A model generated the notes under the pieces. It was not told where the DNA came from. It made no database searches and was given only the letters and a program-made list of their open reading frames with translations. Of a stretch of 64,000 nt of DNA, positions 35,147-47,906 are shown piece by piece. This stretch comes from Perognathus longimembris pacificus (taxonomy: Eukaryota > Chordata > Mammalia > Rodentia > Heteromyidae), in contig NC_063164.1 of NCBI RefSeq assembly GCF_023159225.1, forward strand, positions 70,727,300-70,791,299, given 5' to 3'. The position numbers and the translations under genes are program-made. How positions within the stretch are numbered: position 1 is the stretch's first letter; every line of letters begins with the position of its first letter.

Positions 35147-35439
35147 AAATAAGTGTCATTGTCATTGGTGTTTGTGCTGCCTGCAGCACATAGCACAGAG
35201 TTTTGTAAAGCACTGTAGGTATTAAATGCATTATCACACCCTTGGGTAGGAAGCATACCTCTAGCCAAACTCCTCAGCTTAAAAGTTGAACCAAATGAAA
35301 ACATTTTAGTTTAGTTCTGTAATGTCTATAACATCTTTGTATGTCTATATTTTGACTGGTTTCAGCCAGTTTGAGAGTAATGTTATACTACATTTCTACT
35401 AGAAGTGTAGTTTTCATGCAGTACAAGCACTTTGGAAAA

Positions 35440-35830
35440 CCATTTGCTAGGAGCTACAGCAAGTAAATCCATGCACAATTTATGAACCAAATTCCCCATT
35501 TAACTATGTTATTACTATTTATTAAGAGGAAATCAGAAATGTCTTAGAATGTTCATAGAAAAACTATCTGTACAAATGAAAACTAGACACTACAAAATGC
35601 CTTCTAATTGTAGAAAAATAAATTATGGTATATCTTCACATAACCGGAACAAATAAACTACAACTATATCTAACAAAATTAATGAATTTCACACAATATT
35701 GAGTAAAAGAAGTGAGACACAAAAGAGCCATAGTATTTTATTTTTGCAAAGAATTCAATATGAGGTAAAATTAATCTATGCTATTGGAAATCAGGAGAGT
35801 AACTATACTAGTTTTGTAGTAAAACAACCA
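35440..35830 (+). mobile_element. Ancient L1 (L1M-like) fragment
   Basis: Phrases such as ataaattatggtatatcttc, aatgaatttcacacaatatt, gagtaaaagaagtgagacac and aaaagagccatagtatttta follow the order found at the ends of old L1 elements. Confidence 0.5.
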
Positions 35831-35869
35831 CAGACTAATGGATTTCAAAATTTCCTTTAAAAAAGTTTT

Positions 35870-36105
35870 CTTAGTGGTGCACCAGTGGCTCACATTTATA
35901 ATTCTAGCTAGTCAGGAAGCTGAGATCTAAGGATTGCAGTTCAAAGCCAGCCTATGCAGGAAAGTCCATGAGATTCCAATTAACCTCTAGAAAGCCAGAA
36001 GTGTCACTGTGGCTCAAAGTGACAGAATACTGGCTTAAGTATGAGCAAAAGAGTTTATGGACAATGCCCAGGCCCTGAGTTCAAGCCCCATGGATGGCCA
36101 AAAAA
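35870..36105 (+). mobile_element. B1-like/Geo composite SINE
   Basis: Complete composite: gtggctcacatttataattc to ccccatggatggcc and an A-run. LYPD6 intron 2. Confidence 0.8.
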
Positions 36106-36194
36106 AAAGGTCCCTTTCCTGGGATTTGTTGATGGGCCATCTTCTTCTTGTGCCTTCATATTTGCTTTCCTTTGTGTCTGTTGGTGTTCTGACC

Positions 36195-36352
36195 AACAGT
36201 CAAATATGATTAGCATTTACTCCAAAGACCTCATTTACTTTTAATCACTTCTTTAAACATCTTATCTCCAAATACAACCAAATTCTGAGATATGAGGTTT
36301 AAGAGTTCCACATATGGATTTGGAGAGAACATTGTTTAGCACATCACAGTAA
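36195..36352 (-). mobile_element. MLT1-like LTR fragment
   Basis: catcttatctccaaatacaa, ccaaattctgagatatgagg and ccacatatggatttggagag are the reverse of the 5' part of MLT1-type LTRs. Confidence 0.65.
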
Positions 36353-36884
36353 CCCTTGGTAGTGGGGAAACTGACTGCAAGTAGGCATGAGAGAAGCTTT
36401 TAGAACTCCTGGAAATGGTCACTTCTTAATCTGAATGCTGCTTACATGAGGTTTTGTGAAAAAATCATTACATTAAGTAAAATTGAAAGTGAAAGAAAAG
36501 AGAATCCAAGATGAAAAAAAATTAACTAGCCTTATGAAAAAGAAATATATAAAAACTGAGCTGCAGAGAAACTGAATTATTCTGGACTTGCCTTAACTAG
36601 GAATTATTACATTGCCTCTGGCTTGCAGGCATCATAGCTTTTTTGTTCCTGCCAATGATTCTCTCTAGATCCCTAAAAATAAGAAAACATGTTTGATCCT
36701 CTTGTCCTATGTTAAAAAATTCCTACAGGCAAAAATTAAAATAAGTAAGTGCTCATCAACTTGATTACATCATGGCTAGACTTCTTTCTTCTACAGTCAG
36801 AAATGCTTGCAAAAATTAGCAAATAGATAGCTCCTAATTTTTTCAAGAGCATCATTCCAGACTTTGTTGTTGCTGCTGCTTGGA

Positions 36885-37030
36885 TTTGATTTTGAGACAA
36901 GGCCTCATGATGTAGTTCAGGCCAGCTGCCAATCTGCAATATAATACCCAGACTGAACCTGAACTCGTGATCCCTCTGCTTCAGCCTCCCAAGTGCCGAG
37001 TGTACAGAAATGCATCACTTTACCCAGCTG
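36885..37030 (-). mobile_element. B1/7SL-derived SINE monomer
   Basis: The plus strand reads tttgagacaaggcctcatga, gcttcagcctcccaagtgcc and catcactttacccagct, the reverse of a B1/proto-B1 monomer. Confidence 0.75.
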
Positions 37031-37034
37031 TTAA

Positions 37035-38025
37035 CATTTCTTTCACTTAAATGAGAAAAAAACATATTTAGGATTTGTTAATAGTACAAAGTGTTTTTTT
37101 GTGAAAATTCCATACATTCACACTACTAATGACAGGTACAACTCACTTGAGGAATATATCCTTTAAATCAAATCACTGAAATATATATAACATTGTACTT
37201 ATTACTAGCCAAACGTCAAGAAGGTGTTTGAGAAGGTAGGTAAAGGATAAACAGGACCCCACAGAGGACAGTGGTTAATACAAAAACAACAAGGTAAAAA
37301 GCATGGAAGGATGTTTCCCATCTGTATTAATAGAACTAGCAAGGGTTAAATACACTAGTACAGCAAAAACTATCAGAGAGGTTAAATATTGCTACAAGTT
37401 TTCTAATTAAAGAATAATTCTAGGAATTATACGAATTGGAATGTGATAATTTATATCATCATACTTAGAAACAGAATAGAATTCAATTAGTAGGGAAAAA
37501 ACCTAAAAGCAAAATTCTGTATGAAATCATAGAAGAGCTACCGGGTAGGTAGGGCTGATGAGCAAGGTGGCATAGAAAACAAAAACAAAACCAAAAAAAC
37601 TTTTTGTCTGACATTCTGTATCTCTTGTCCCTTTGAGGCATCTGCTGATTCAAAAGCTGCCAAGGTAGAGAAGCTGCAGAGTTAGGCAGAAAACCTTGGG
37701 GGACAGGGGGGAAGAGAAGTAGGGCAGAGCCTTGTCAGTCTAAGGGGACAGGAAGTATAAGCAGGAGATCAGCACTGGCAGGGCAGCCAGGAGAAAAGAG
37801 ATACTACAGGCTTAGGGTAAAATTCAAAGTTAGCAGTTACTCATGTTTAAAAGGCCACTGTCCTCCAATTTGTTTTTGCCAAAATGAATGCTGCTAAGGT
37901 CATGCAACACCGACACTTGTGTATGTGGATAGCAAGAGCAAAATTGGCACAGTCCCTTCAATACACGATCAGGAAGTATTTGGAAGAGCTAGCACTTACA
38001 TGCCACATGCCTGGCACTCCTAGAG
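37035..38025. other. LYPD6 intron 2, unique part
   Basis: No feature recognised; GA-rich near 37690-37760. Confidence 0.5.
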
Positions 38026-38029
38026 AAAT

Positions 38030-38187
38030 GTATAAGAACCTGTACCCCCCAAAAAATCCCATGTGTAACATTGTTTGTGGTATTCAAAAATGGATACAAA
38101 CCAAATGTCCATCAATAGTGGACAAGATGAATTTTGATGCCTCTGAAGAAAAAATGGTTTTGCTATTTACAAACCACAGGGACATTA
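38030..38187 (+). mobile_element. Older L1 ORF2-end fragment, target of a later L1
   Basis: acattgtttgtggtattc and aaccaaatgtccatcaatag are typical of the ORF2 C-terminal region. The twin-primed L1 at 38201 inserted just after this fragment. Confidence 0.55.
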
Positions 38188-38200
38188 CACACAATATCTT

Positions 38201-39368
38201 TTAAAAAAAATTCTTATTTTATTGTCAAATTGATGTACAGAGAGGTTACAGTTTCATACGTTAGGCCTTGGGTACATTTCTTGTACTGTTTGTTACCTCC
38301 TCCATTCCCCCCTCTTCCTGCCCCTTTCCCTCTCCCCCTGTGAGTTGTTCAGCTGATTTACACCAAATGGTTTTGCAAATATAGCTTTTGGAGTCATTTG
38401 TCTTTTTATCCTTTGTCTCTCGATTTTGATTTTCACTTCCCTAGTTCGAATACCAGTATATACAGTATCCAGTGTATTCAGATGAGATACAGTGATAGCG
38501 CGAGTGCAACCACAGGAAGAGATACAAGAGGATCATCAACAAAAGAAGCTACGGTTTCACATGGCATGTTGAAAGTAATTACAAGAGTGATGTAACACTC
38601 GTTATATATCACCCTGCACCAAAATCAATTCCAAAAGGATCAAAGCCTCGAAATAAAAACATATACCCTGCAAACACTACAAGAAGGAGTAGGAGAAACA
38701 CTTGGGCTCCTTGGCACAGGATGAAACTTCCTTAATAAAGGCCCAGAAATGCTACAAATCAAAGAAAGGTTGGACAAATGGGACTGCATCAAACTGCAGA
38801 GCTTCTGCAGGGCAAAGGACATAGCTCGCAAGATAAACAGAAAGCCCACAGATTAGGAAAAGATCTTTACCGGCCATAAAATGGACAAAGGCCTCATATT
38901 TAAAATATATGCAGAGCTAAAAAATTAAATTACTCCAAAACAAAACCGCAAAGAACCAACAGCCCCACAACAAGTGGGCTAAAGACTTAAAAAGAGACTT
39001 CTCTGATGAGGAAATGAGAATGGCCAAGAGACATATGAAAAAGTGCTCTACATCACTGGCCATAAAAGAAATGCAAATCAAAACAACATTAAGATTCCAT
39101 CTCACCCCAGTAAGAATGTCCTTTATCAAGAAAACTAACAATAACAAATGTTGGAGGGGATGTGGCCAAAAGGGAAGCCTACTTCATTGTTGGTGGGAAT
39201 GTAAACTGGTTCAGCCACTCTGGAGAGTGTTATGGAGATTCCTCAGAAGGCTAAACCTAGAGCTCCCCTATGACCCAGCAGCCCCACTTTTGGGCATCTA
39301 ACCAAAGACCACAAAGAAGAACACACTAAAGCCACCAGCACAACAATGTTCATCACAACACAATTTGT
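38201..39368 (-). mobile_element. 5'-inverted (twin-primed) L1 with 13-bp target-site duplication
   Basis: 38201-38606 is L1 3' UTR in minus orientation. 38607-39368 is an ORF2 segment in plus orientation, from the ITLHQNQ-like region to the end of the Cys-rich domain ([18 protein letters not shown]). The duplication cacacaatatctt at 38188-38200 and 39369-39381 brackets both pieces, so they form one insertion with an inverted 5' part. About 0.3 kb of L1 sequence between the pieces was lost. The element belongs to the variant with GTGAAAGGGAATAAC-type 3' ends rather than that of the full-length copy. Confidence 0.9.
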
Positions 39369-39463
39369 CACACAATATCTTGATATACAATGTTGTTTGC
39401 AAGTAAGCACTTTATCTATGGTGACTTCATTTATATGCTGCTTAGTGACATAAGTCACAATAT

Positions 39464-42400
39464 TTCCACCTTTGTGGGGGGGGGATAATAATGATTGGGA
39501 GACCTCTAGAGTTTTATTGGTTTACATCGGTGGTGGACAACATAGCATACCAACTTTGTAGACATTCACAGCTATTCCTATTGCAGTTTGGACTGTAACA
39601 TTTAGTGTAAAATATTCTTTGAAAAAGGAAGTAGGCTAAGATTTCCACTTGTAGCATGAGTCATATGATAAATAGATCATCAGAAAACCTCTCTTTACTA
39701 AGCAGCCAGAAGTAATGGATAAAACATAACCAATACCTTTCTCAATGAAGGAATAAAGTCTCGGGAAAGGGATGTCCCAAGTCCCAAATTGGATACTGGT
39801 ATGGATTTATTTATCTTGGGCAAGAAGGATTGTTTAAAAAAAAGATGAACTAGAAAAATTGCCAAAGTTTTCAGTACATAAGGGACTTACAGAGACTTTT
39901 AAAGAGTAGAAGAATTTAGAAAGCCATAGAAAGACTATACCCAGTGTAAAATTACCTAAAATAGAGGGGGGGAAATCCAGCCTGAGCCTAAATAATAAAT
40001 AATGGTGTCTGTCTCAGACAGTGCTCTTTCCAGAAGAAGTCAACAATAAAGAAGTCTTTACTAGGAATTTCTAATCTGAGATCATGTTCACTTGAGCTGG
40101 GGATTCCATTTATTATTTTCTGCTTATACCAGGAATTGCTATACAACTGATCAAGAAAGAGACATCAAGGGACAGCTTTATTAATTCAATTTCACAGAAG
40201 AAAGTGAGCATCCTAGAAGCTACTACCAAAAGGATATTTGTTTTCTATCTCATTATTTTTCTTCTAATTTTCTATCAGCAATGATTTCATATTTCAAATA
40301 TTTTCTGAGGAAATCACTGCATATAGTAATGAATAAGGAAAAGAATGTTTGAGTCTTTTCATTCTCCACAGAACAACTCTTACAAAATTGGAATATTTTT
40401 GACTTGACATTTACTTCTACAGTATGCATAGTTCCTCTCTCAAGGATCTTTTCATCTCCAAGCATAGAGAAAGTCCTGGGCAAAATGATCTGGATTCAAA
40501 TGTGTTACAATTAGTTCTTTCTTTACTTTTTTCTTTACTTTCTTCTATTGAATTTTCATATAATATAACTTCCAAGATCTCATTCTGGTTTATAAAACTG
40601 AAGATATCTGTTGGATTATTTGATGAAATGGCAGGCACTATGAAGAAAGTGGAAATGGAAAAAGAAGAAATGGAAAAAAAAGACTGAATGGAAGCCAAGC
40701 AAGGGAAGCAATAAATCAGTGAGGGAAGGCATCGTAGATTCTCAGTTCTAGGGTGCAGATTTGCACCATGGATTTGTAAGCACCAAAGGCAAAAACAGTA
40801 GAAAAGATGAAGGACTTAACACGTCATAGCTTCTAAAAGTAATAAGGAAGCTTTAAGCTAGAAGTACTGCTGGCTAATGGCCCCAATGCCAAAGAATTGA
40901 TCTTACATCTAAGCATGGACAGCCTTTCTCAAGGAATGTTGGACCCAATAATGATTCATAACAAGTATGTTGATTCCACAAGTGTCAGGAACTAAGATGT
41001 TATATGTTATATCTTCATGTTCACTCATTTGACAATGGTTAGCTGTTAAAAATACTTTGTTTCTGGTGCTACTAGAGTTTTCACCACAAAACCTCATGCT
41101 TGCTAGCTCTATCACTTAAGCCATATCCCCAGCCTTAGCTTTTTGAAAAATTCTTTTTTTAATTCAGTCAATTCATTTAATAAAGCCATTTGTTTATTGT
41201 ACCATAGACGACTTTAAAGTGATGAATTTGTCTTTGAGATTTATTTTCACTTAAATGTGCATATTAGTTTGTATATATCTATTCTTTTCTACCTCTTTTT
41301 CCTATTTTTTATTAAACTTCTTTCTTTATTGTCAAAGTTCTTAAAAATCAGTCATTCCTTAAGCAATTAGGGGCATAGACGTATCCATTAGATGAGATTA
41401 AATGCTTACATGGAATGATTTTTTCATCTTCAACAAGTTACTTTCATATCATATTATGATTAAAAATGAGTGAAATATATCACAAAACAACTAAACATAA
41501 GGCTAAGAATGTCTCAGAAAGCCAAGGTGTATTTATTTCTATGATAACAGCTTCTAAGCTGTCCTCACTAAGTCTGTTTGTTGGTCAGCTTATAGCTAAA
41601 GCAAGCTAATGATAAGCAGAAAAAAACAAACACTTAGTAAACATATTTTATACTTTAGTCTACTAATAAAATGATGCTTTGTAATTACTAGAAAAACCTG
41701 GAGAAAATATACAGAAAAGAACAGAAGACTCAGGAGAAGTAGGGCTGGTCAGGCAGGAGGCCATGTAGCCTTACCTCTTCTCAGATTATAACTTCGAGTT
41801 CCTACTTGTTGCCTGCTTTTCAAGGCTCCACAAAAAGCACATAGCCCTACTATTTCAGTCTTAATAGCCTTTGATACAAACTAGTTGCTACTCTCAGGTC
41901 AGGCCCTTTCCCACCCAGTGAGCACATTTGGGAAATTCTGTTTCCAAACCACTGCTCTGAGTAACCTTCCAGAAGACCTGCCTTCTTCAACATCCTAAAT
42001 CTATTTCCCGGGTATAAGGCTGGTTCCGTCTTCCAAGAATATGGTGCAATCACTGGCCCCTTAGTCTAAATGCTCTTCTTCCCTAAACTCCCACAACACT
42101 AATGCCAAGTTTCATTTGACACTTAACTTTGACCTGTTGTTTCTGACATTTGATATGGCCAGATCTTATCTCCAGGCTGATCTGCCTGCTCCAAGGAAAA
42201 AGAAACTAGATGCCTATTTTTGTCTGCGTAATCTCTCAAGGGGCCTGGCATCTTGGCATGGTTGTATTATGTCTTAAACTTCAGTGCATGACTTTCTGTT
42301 ATCCTATAAACTTAACGACACAAAAATAAAGGTGAGAGAGAAAGGATAAATTGTGTAAAGACCACTCTGTTATTCTTTCAGGTATTTAACTCTTGAAAGG

Positions 42401-42505
42401 ATAGATTCTGATCTCAAAAGAAACTATCAAGATGGAGGTTCTGGGGAAAACAGGGAACTGGAAAATAAAGTGCAAAAGATGAGGTTAGTTTGATTGGATT
42501 AAACA
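39464..42505. other. LYPD6 intron 2, unique part
   Basis: Only the ID-like monomer at 41060. A short L1-tail-like phrase (ttctttattgtcaaagt) near 41320 is too small to call. Confidence 0.5.
41060..41136 (-). mobile_element. ID-like SINE monomer
   Basis: ctcatgcttgctagctctat followed by cacttaagccatatccccag is the reverse of an ID-type element. Confidence 0.65.
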
Positions 42506-42884
42506 TATGCATGTGGAGGACTTCCAGAAAGATGGCGGAGGAGAAGCAGAGCCCTAGCTCAGCTCCCTCTGACATCGCAGTTTTCTCACCCCATAGAAAC
42601 TTTTACTCCTAGAAAGAGAGCCAGAGTAGGTTCTAACAGGACAGGGATTCTGGCCAGGAAGGAAAAATCGACTTTGCTGGTCTGAAAACACAGATTTGAG
42701 CTCCGGGCAGCGTCCCACCGCCGCGACAGTGCCGGTGCAGGCACAGCGCCCACCACAGCAACCGCACTCCGCGCGGCTAAAGCACACAGCGTATACCAGC
42801 GAGAAATACTCCAGACGGCGGCAGAGCACAGACGACCTGAAATCACAGAGAAAGCGTGCTGGTAGACTGGCATTCCCAATTCAA

Positions 42885-44006
42885 ATGGGCAGAAGAAACA
42901 CAAGAAAGATGGCAAACATTGAAGTCCTATCCCCCAATCAAAACAAGCAGGAAGCAGAGAAGTCAATCAAAGACATAGAAGAGAACCCCCAAAAGGCTCT
43001 ACAAAGTCTACTGATAGACATGATAAATGAAAAGTTTGAATCTCTTCAGTCAATTATTCTAGAGCGTGAGGAGGCAAAGCAAAAATTAATGGAGAATTTC
43101 ATGGCATCCACAAATAGAAAGATAAATGAACTTCAAGAGTCAAATGAAAAGATAGCTACCCAGCTTAAAGATCTGAGAGACAACAATCAAAACCAAAGTA
43201 ATGAAGTTAATGAAGTAAAGAAGTCTATACAAGACCTAAGAAATGACATGGAAATCATCAGGAAAGACCAGTCAGAAGCAAAAGAGATTCAAAATCAAGT
43301 AGCTAGCCTACAGTCCCGACTAACTGAAGCAGAGGATCGAATCTCAGGAGCTGAAGATTCCTTAGATTCTATGGAGAAAGACTAAAAATCAATACAAATC
43401 CAGTCCAATCAACAAAACAGACTGCTACAGGAGATTCAAGACACGATCAGGAAGCCCAATTTAAGAATAATAGGTATTGAGGAAAACTTGGAGAAAGAGG
43501 TTAATGGGATAGGCAACCTATTTAACAGAATAATAGCTGAGAACTTCCCAAATATCCAGAAGGAAAGGCCTATACAGATACAAGAAGCATTTAGAACCCC
43601 AAATCGACCAGAACAGAATAGGACATCCCACCGACACATTGTGATCAAAACAGGATCAGTAGAGTACAAGGAAATAATCCTTAAAGCTGTTAGGGAGAAG
43701 AAAACAATCACATATAAAGGAAAAGCAATCAGAATTACCCCAGATTTCTCAGCAGAGACCATGAAAGCAAGGAGAGCCTGGAATGAAGTATACCAAACAC
43801 TAAATAAAAATAACTACCAACCAAGAATTCTGTACCCAGCCAAACTCTCCTTCATAGCCAAAGGTCAAATAAAAGTCTTCCACAGTAAGGAAAAACTGAA
43901 ACAATATATCTCCACAAAACCAGTTTTACAGAAAGTCTTCAAAGATGTACTACACAGGGAAAATAATCAAGATCCCAATACAGACAGAGAAATGAACCCT
44001 AAATAG
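42885..44006 (+). pseudogene. L1 ORF1 (RNA-binding chaperone), one in-frame stop
   Basis: The product would be the L1 nucleic-acid chaperone: N-terminal coiled coil (many Gln/Glu/Lys heptads, roughly residues 40-165), an RRM-like core (KPNLRIIGIEENLEKEV onward) and a C-terminal domain (ILYPAKLSFIAKGQIKVF). The start MGRRNTRK at 42885 fits the usual ORF1 opening and gives about 373 codons. A single TAA at 43383-43385, at the end of the coiled coil, is the only break; the frame is otherwise open to the stop at 44004-44006. The frame is also open upstream of this ATG to at least 42696 through the GC-rich 5' UTR. Confidence 0.9.
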
Positions 44007-44058
44007 TAAACATCAGATCAAGAAATGGGAAGACACAGCTTTAAACAAGATAGTGATA

Positions 44059-47000
44059 ATGAAAGGAACAAATGATCATCTCTCAATCCTAACTCTCAAC
44101 ATTAATGGACTTAATTCTCCAATAAAATGACATAGGCTCATAAGTTGGATCAAAAATCAAGATCCATCTTTCTGCTGCCTCCAAGAGACTCATCTATCCA
44201 GCAAAAGTAAACATCTTCTAAAAGTGAAAGGCTGGAAACAAATCTATCAAGCAAATGGCCCCCATAAGCAGGCTGGAGTTGCAATCCTAGTATCAGACAA
44301 AATTGACTTCAAATTAAAAAAGGTAAGAAGAGACAAAGAAGACTACTACATACTAGTAAAGGGATCTCTCCTACAGGAAGATATAACCATTCTAAATATC
44401 TACACACCAAATACAGGAGCACCTAACTTCATCAAACAAACACTACTGACTCTAAAAATACTCATAGACCCAAACACATTGATAGTTGGGGACTTTAACA
44501 CTCCACTATCACCTCTGGACAGATCAACACGCCAAAAACTGAACAAAGAAACCACAGATCTTAATAATTGCATAGACTAACTAGACTTAACCGACATCTA
44601 CAGAATATTCCACCCAGCAACAACAGAATACACATTCTTCTCTGCAGCACATGGAACATTCTCCAAAATAGATCACATCTTAGGGCACAAAAAAAATCTG
44701 TATAAACTCAGAAGTATCAAAACCATTCCCTGCATTCTCTCAGACCGCAATGGAATAAAATTAGCGCTCAACTCATACAGCCACCACAGAAAATCCTACA
44801 CTTCATGGAGACGAAAAAACACACTGCTGAACCATCAGAGGGTCATTGAAGAAATTAAAACGGAAATTCAAATGTTTATGAACTTTATCCAAGTTGAGGA
44901 CACAAAGTACCAGCTCCTTTGGGACACAGCAAAGGCAGTACTCAGAGGAAAATTTATATCTCTGAGTACCTACATCAACAAACTGGAGAAACAGCAACTC
45001 AGTAATTTAAGGAAGCACCTTAATTTTCTGGAGAGAGAACAGCAAGCCAAACCCCAAGTCAATAGATGGAAGCAAATAATTAAAATAAAATCAGAATTAA
45101 ATCAATTAGAGACAAAAAAAAACATTGAAAGAATTAACAAAACAAAGAGTTGGTTCTTTGAAAAAATCAACAAGATAGACAGACCCCTGGCAAACCTGAC
45201 CAAAAAACGAAGGCAGCACACTCAAATAAACAAGATAAGAGATGAAACAGGTAACATCACCACAGAAATAACCAAAATTCAGAAAATAATAAGGGACTAT
45301 TTTGCAAACCTTTATGCCAACAAATTCGAGAACTTGGAAGAAATGGATGATTTCCTAGAAAAAATTGATATCCCCAAAATCAACCATGAAGATTTAAACC
45401 TTCTAAACAGACCCATATCCAGTATTGAAATAGAAACGGCAATAAATGATCTCCCATCCAAGAAAAGCCCAGGTCCAGACGGATTCACAGCAATTCTACA
45501 AGGCCTTCAAAACAGAACTCACACCAATATTTCTCAAACTCTTCAATGAAACTGAGAGAACATTCACTACCAGACTCATTCTATGAAGCCAGTATAACCC
45601 TCATCCCAAAACCAGGCAGAGACTCATCACGGAAAGAGGATTACAGACTGATCTCCCTGATGAACATAGACGCAAAAATTCTCAACAAAATTCTGGCCAA
45701 TCGACTTCAACAGGTCATCAAAAAAAAATCATACACCACGATCAAACTGGATTCATCCCAGGGATGCAAAGTTGGTTTAATATACGCAAGTCAGTTAATG
45801 TAATCCACCACATCAACCGGAGCAAGCTAAAGAACCACATGGTTTTATCTCTGGATGCGGAAAAAGCGTTCGATAAAATCCAGCACCCATTTATGCTAAA
45901 AGCCCTGGAAAAACTGGGATTCCAGGGAACATTCCTGAATATAATCAAGGCAGTTTATGACAAACCAACAGCTAGCATAACTCTAAATGGTGAAAAACTA
46001 AAGCCATTCCCTTTAAAATCAGGAACAAGGCAGGGATGTCCACTCTCTCTCCTGCTCTTCAACATAGTGTTAGAATTCCTAGCCCGAGCAATTAGGCAAG
46101 AAGAAAATATAAAGGGGATCCAAATAGGAAAAGATGAAGTTAAACTTTCTCTCTTCGCAGATGACATGATCCTATACCTAAAGAATCCCATAGACTCTAC
46201 CCCCAATCTACTAGAGCTGATCCAAAACTTTGGCAAAGTTGCAGGATATAAAATAAACCTTCAAAAATCAACAGCCTTTCTCTATGCTGACAACCCGAAG
46301 ACCGAGGCTGAAATCAGGAAAGCAACTCCTTTCGCAATAGCCCCCAAAAGCATAAAATACCTGGCAATAACCTTAACCAAAGAAGTGAAAGACCTCTTTG
46401 ATGAGAACTTTAAAAGCTTGAAAAACGAAATTAAGTCAGAACTAAGGAAATGGAAAAACCTCCCATGCTCCTGGATTGGGAGGATTAATATAATCAAAAT
46501 TGCAATATTGCCAAAGGCTATGTACAAATTCAATGCAATACCCATTAATATCCCAACACCATTCTTTAATGAAATAGAGGAAGCAATCCAGAAATTCATA
46601 TGGAACAATAAAAGACCTAGAATAGCAAAAACAATCCTAAGCAGAAAGAACAGTGCTGGAGGAACTACAATACCCAACTTCAAGCTGTATTATAAAGCTA
46701 TAGTAATAAAAAGAGCTTGGTATTGGCACCGGAACAGGCCTGAAGACCAATGGAACAGAATTGAAGACCCAGATGAACCCACAGAACCCACAGAACTACG
46801 CCTACTTAATCTTTGATAAAGGAGCTAAAACAATAGTATGGAAGAAAGATAGCCTCTTTAACAAGTGGTGCTGGAAAAACTGGCTCAACACATGCAACAA
46901 ACTAAAACTAGATCCTTACATATCACCCTGCAGCAAAATCAATTCCAAATGGATCAAAGACCTTGAAATCAAAACAGACACCCTAAAAACACTAAAGGAA

Positions 47001-47906
47001 GAAGTAGGAGAAACACTTGGGCTCCTTGGCACAGGACGGAACTTCCTGAACAAAGACCCAGAAAGGCTACAAATCAAGGAAATGTTGGACAAATGGGACT
47101 GCATCAAACTGCAGAGCATCTGCATGGCAAAGGACATAGCTCGCAAGATAAAAAGAAAGCCCAAAGACTGGGAGAAGATCTTTACTGGACATTCAACAGA
47201 CAAAGGCCTCATCTCTAAAATATATGCAGAACTAAAAAAATTGGCTTTTTCCAGAACGAAACCGCAAAGAACCAATAGCCCCCTCATCAAGTGGGCTAAA
47301 GACTTACAAAGATACTTCTCTGATGAGGAAATGAGAATGGCCAAGAAACATATAAAAAAATGCTCTACATCACTGGCCATAAAGGAAATGCAAATCAAAA
47401 CAACATTGAGATTCCATCTCACCCCAGTAAGAATGTCCTTTATCAAGAAAACTAACAATAACAATTGTTGGAGGGGATGTGGCCAAAAGGGAACCCTACT
47501 TCATTGTTGGTGGGAATGTAAACTGGTTCAGCCACTCTGGCAAGCAGTATGGAGATTCCTCAGAAGGCTAAATATAGAACTCCCCTATGACCCAGCAGCC
47601 CCACTTTTGGGTATCTATCCAAAAGACCACAGACAAAATCACAGTAATGCCACCAGCACAACAATGTTCATTGCAGTACAATTTGTCATAGTGAGAATCT
47701 GGAACCAGCTCAGATGCCCCTCAGTAGACGAATGGATCAGGAAAATGTGGTACATATACACAATGGAATTTTATGCCTCTATCAGAAAGAATGACATTGT
47801 CCCATTTGTAAGGAAATGGAAGGACTTGGAAAAAATTATACTAAGTGAAGTGAGCCAGACCCAAAGAAACATGGACTCTACGGTCTCCCTTATTGGGAAT
47901 AATTAG
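44059..47906 (+). pseudogene. L1 ORF2 (endonuclease and reverse transcriptase), several breaks
   Basis: Starts at ATG 44059 and ends at TAG 47904-47906. The endonuclease (about 44059-44760) keeps QETHL, GDFNTPLS and KIDHI, but the catalytic His of the SDH motif is Arg (SDRNGIKL, codon 44746-44748). Two in-frame stops: TGA 44128-44130 and TAA 44578-44580. The RT keeps [18 protein letters not shown] and the catalytic FADD (46154-46165). Frame changes occur near 45490, near 45555, in the A-run 45720-45728, and at 46775-46795 where a 9-mer is duplicated. The C-terminal Cys-rich segment (CWRGCG...HCWWEC, from 47466) and the end SLIGNN are intact. Total damage is modest, so the copy is not ancient. 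Confidence 0.92.

Noticed and set aside
42554..42966. Minus-strand open frames of 91 and 126 codons, cysteine-rich
   Set aside because: Antisense of the L1 5' UTR and ORF1 start; no independent evidence of a gene.
46916..47464. 182-codon minus-strand open frame
   Set aside because: Antisense shadow of L1 ORF2; the same kind of shadow appears at 54541-55083.
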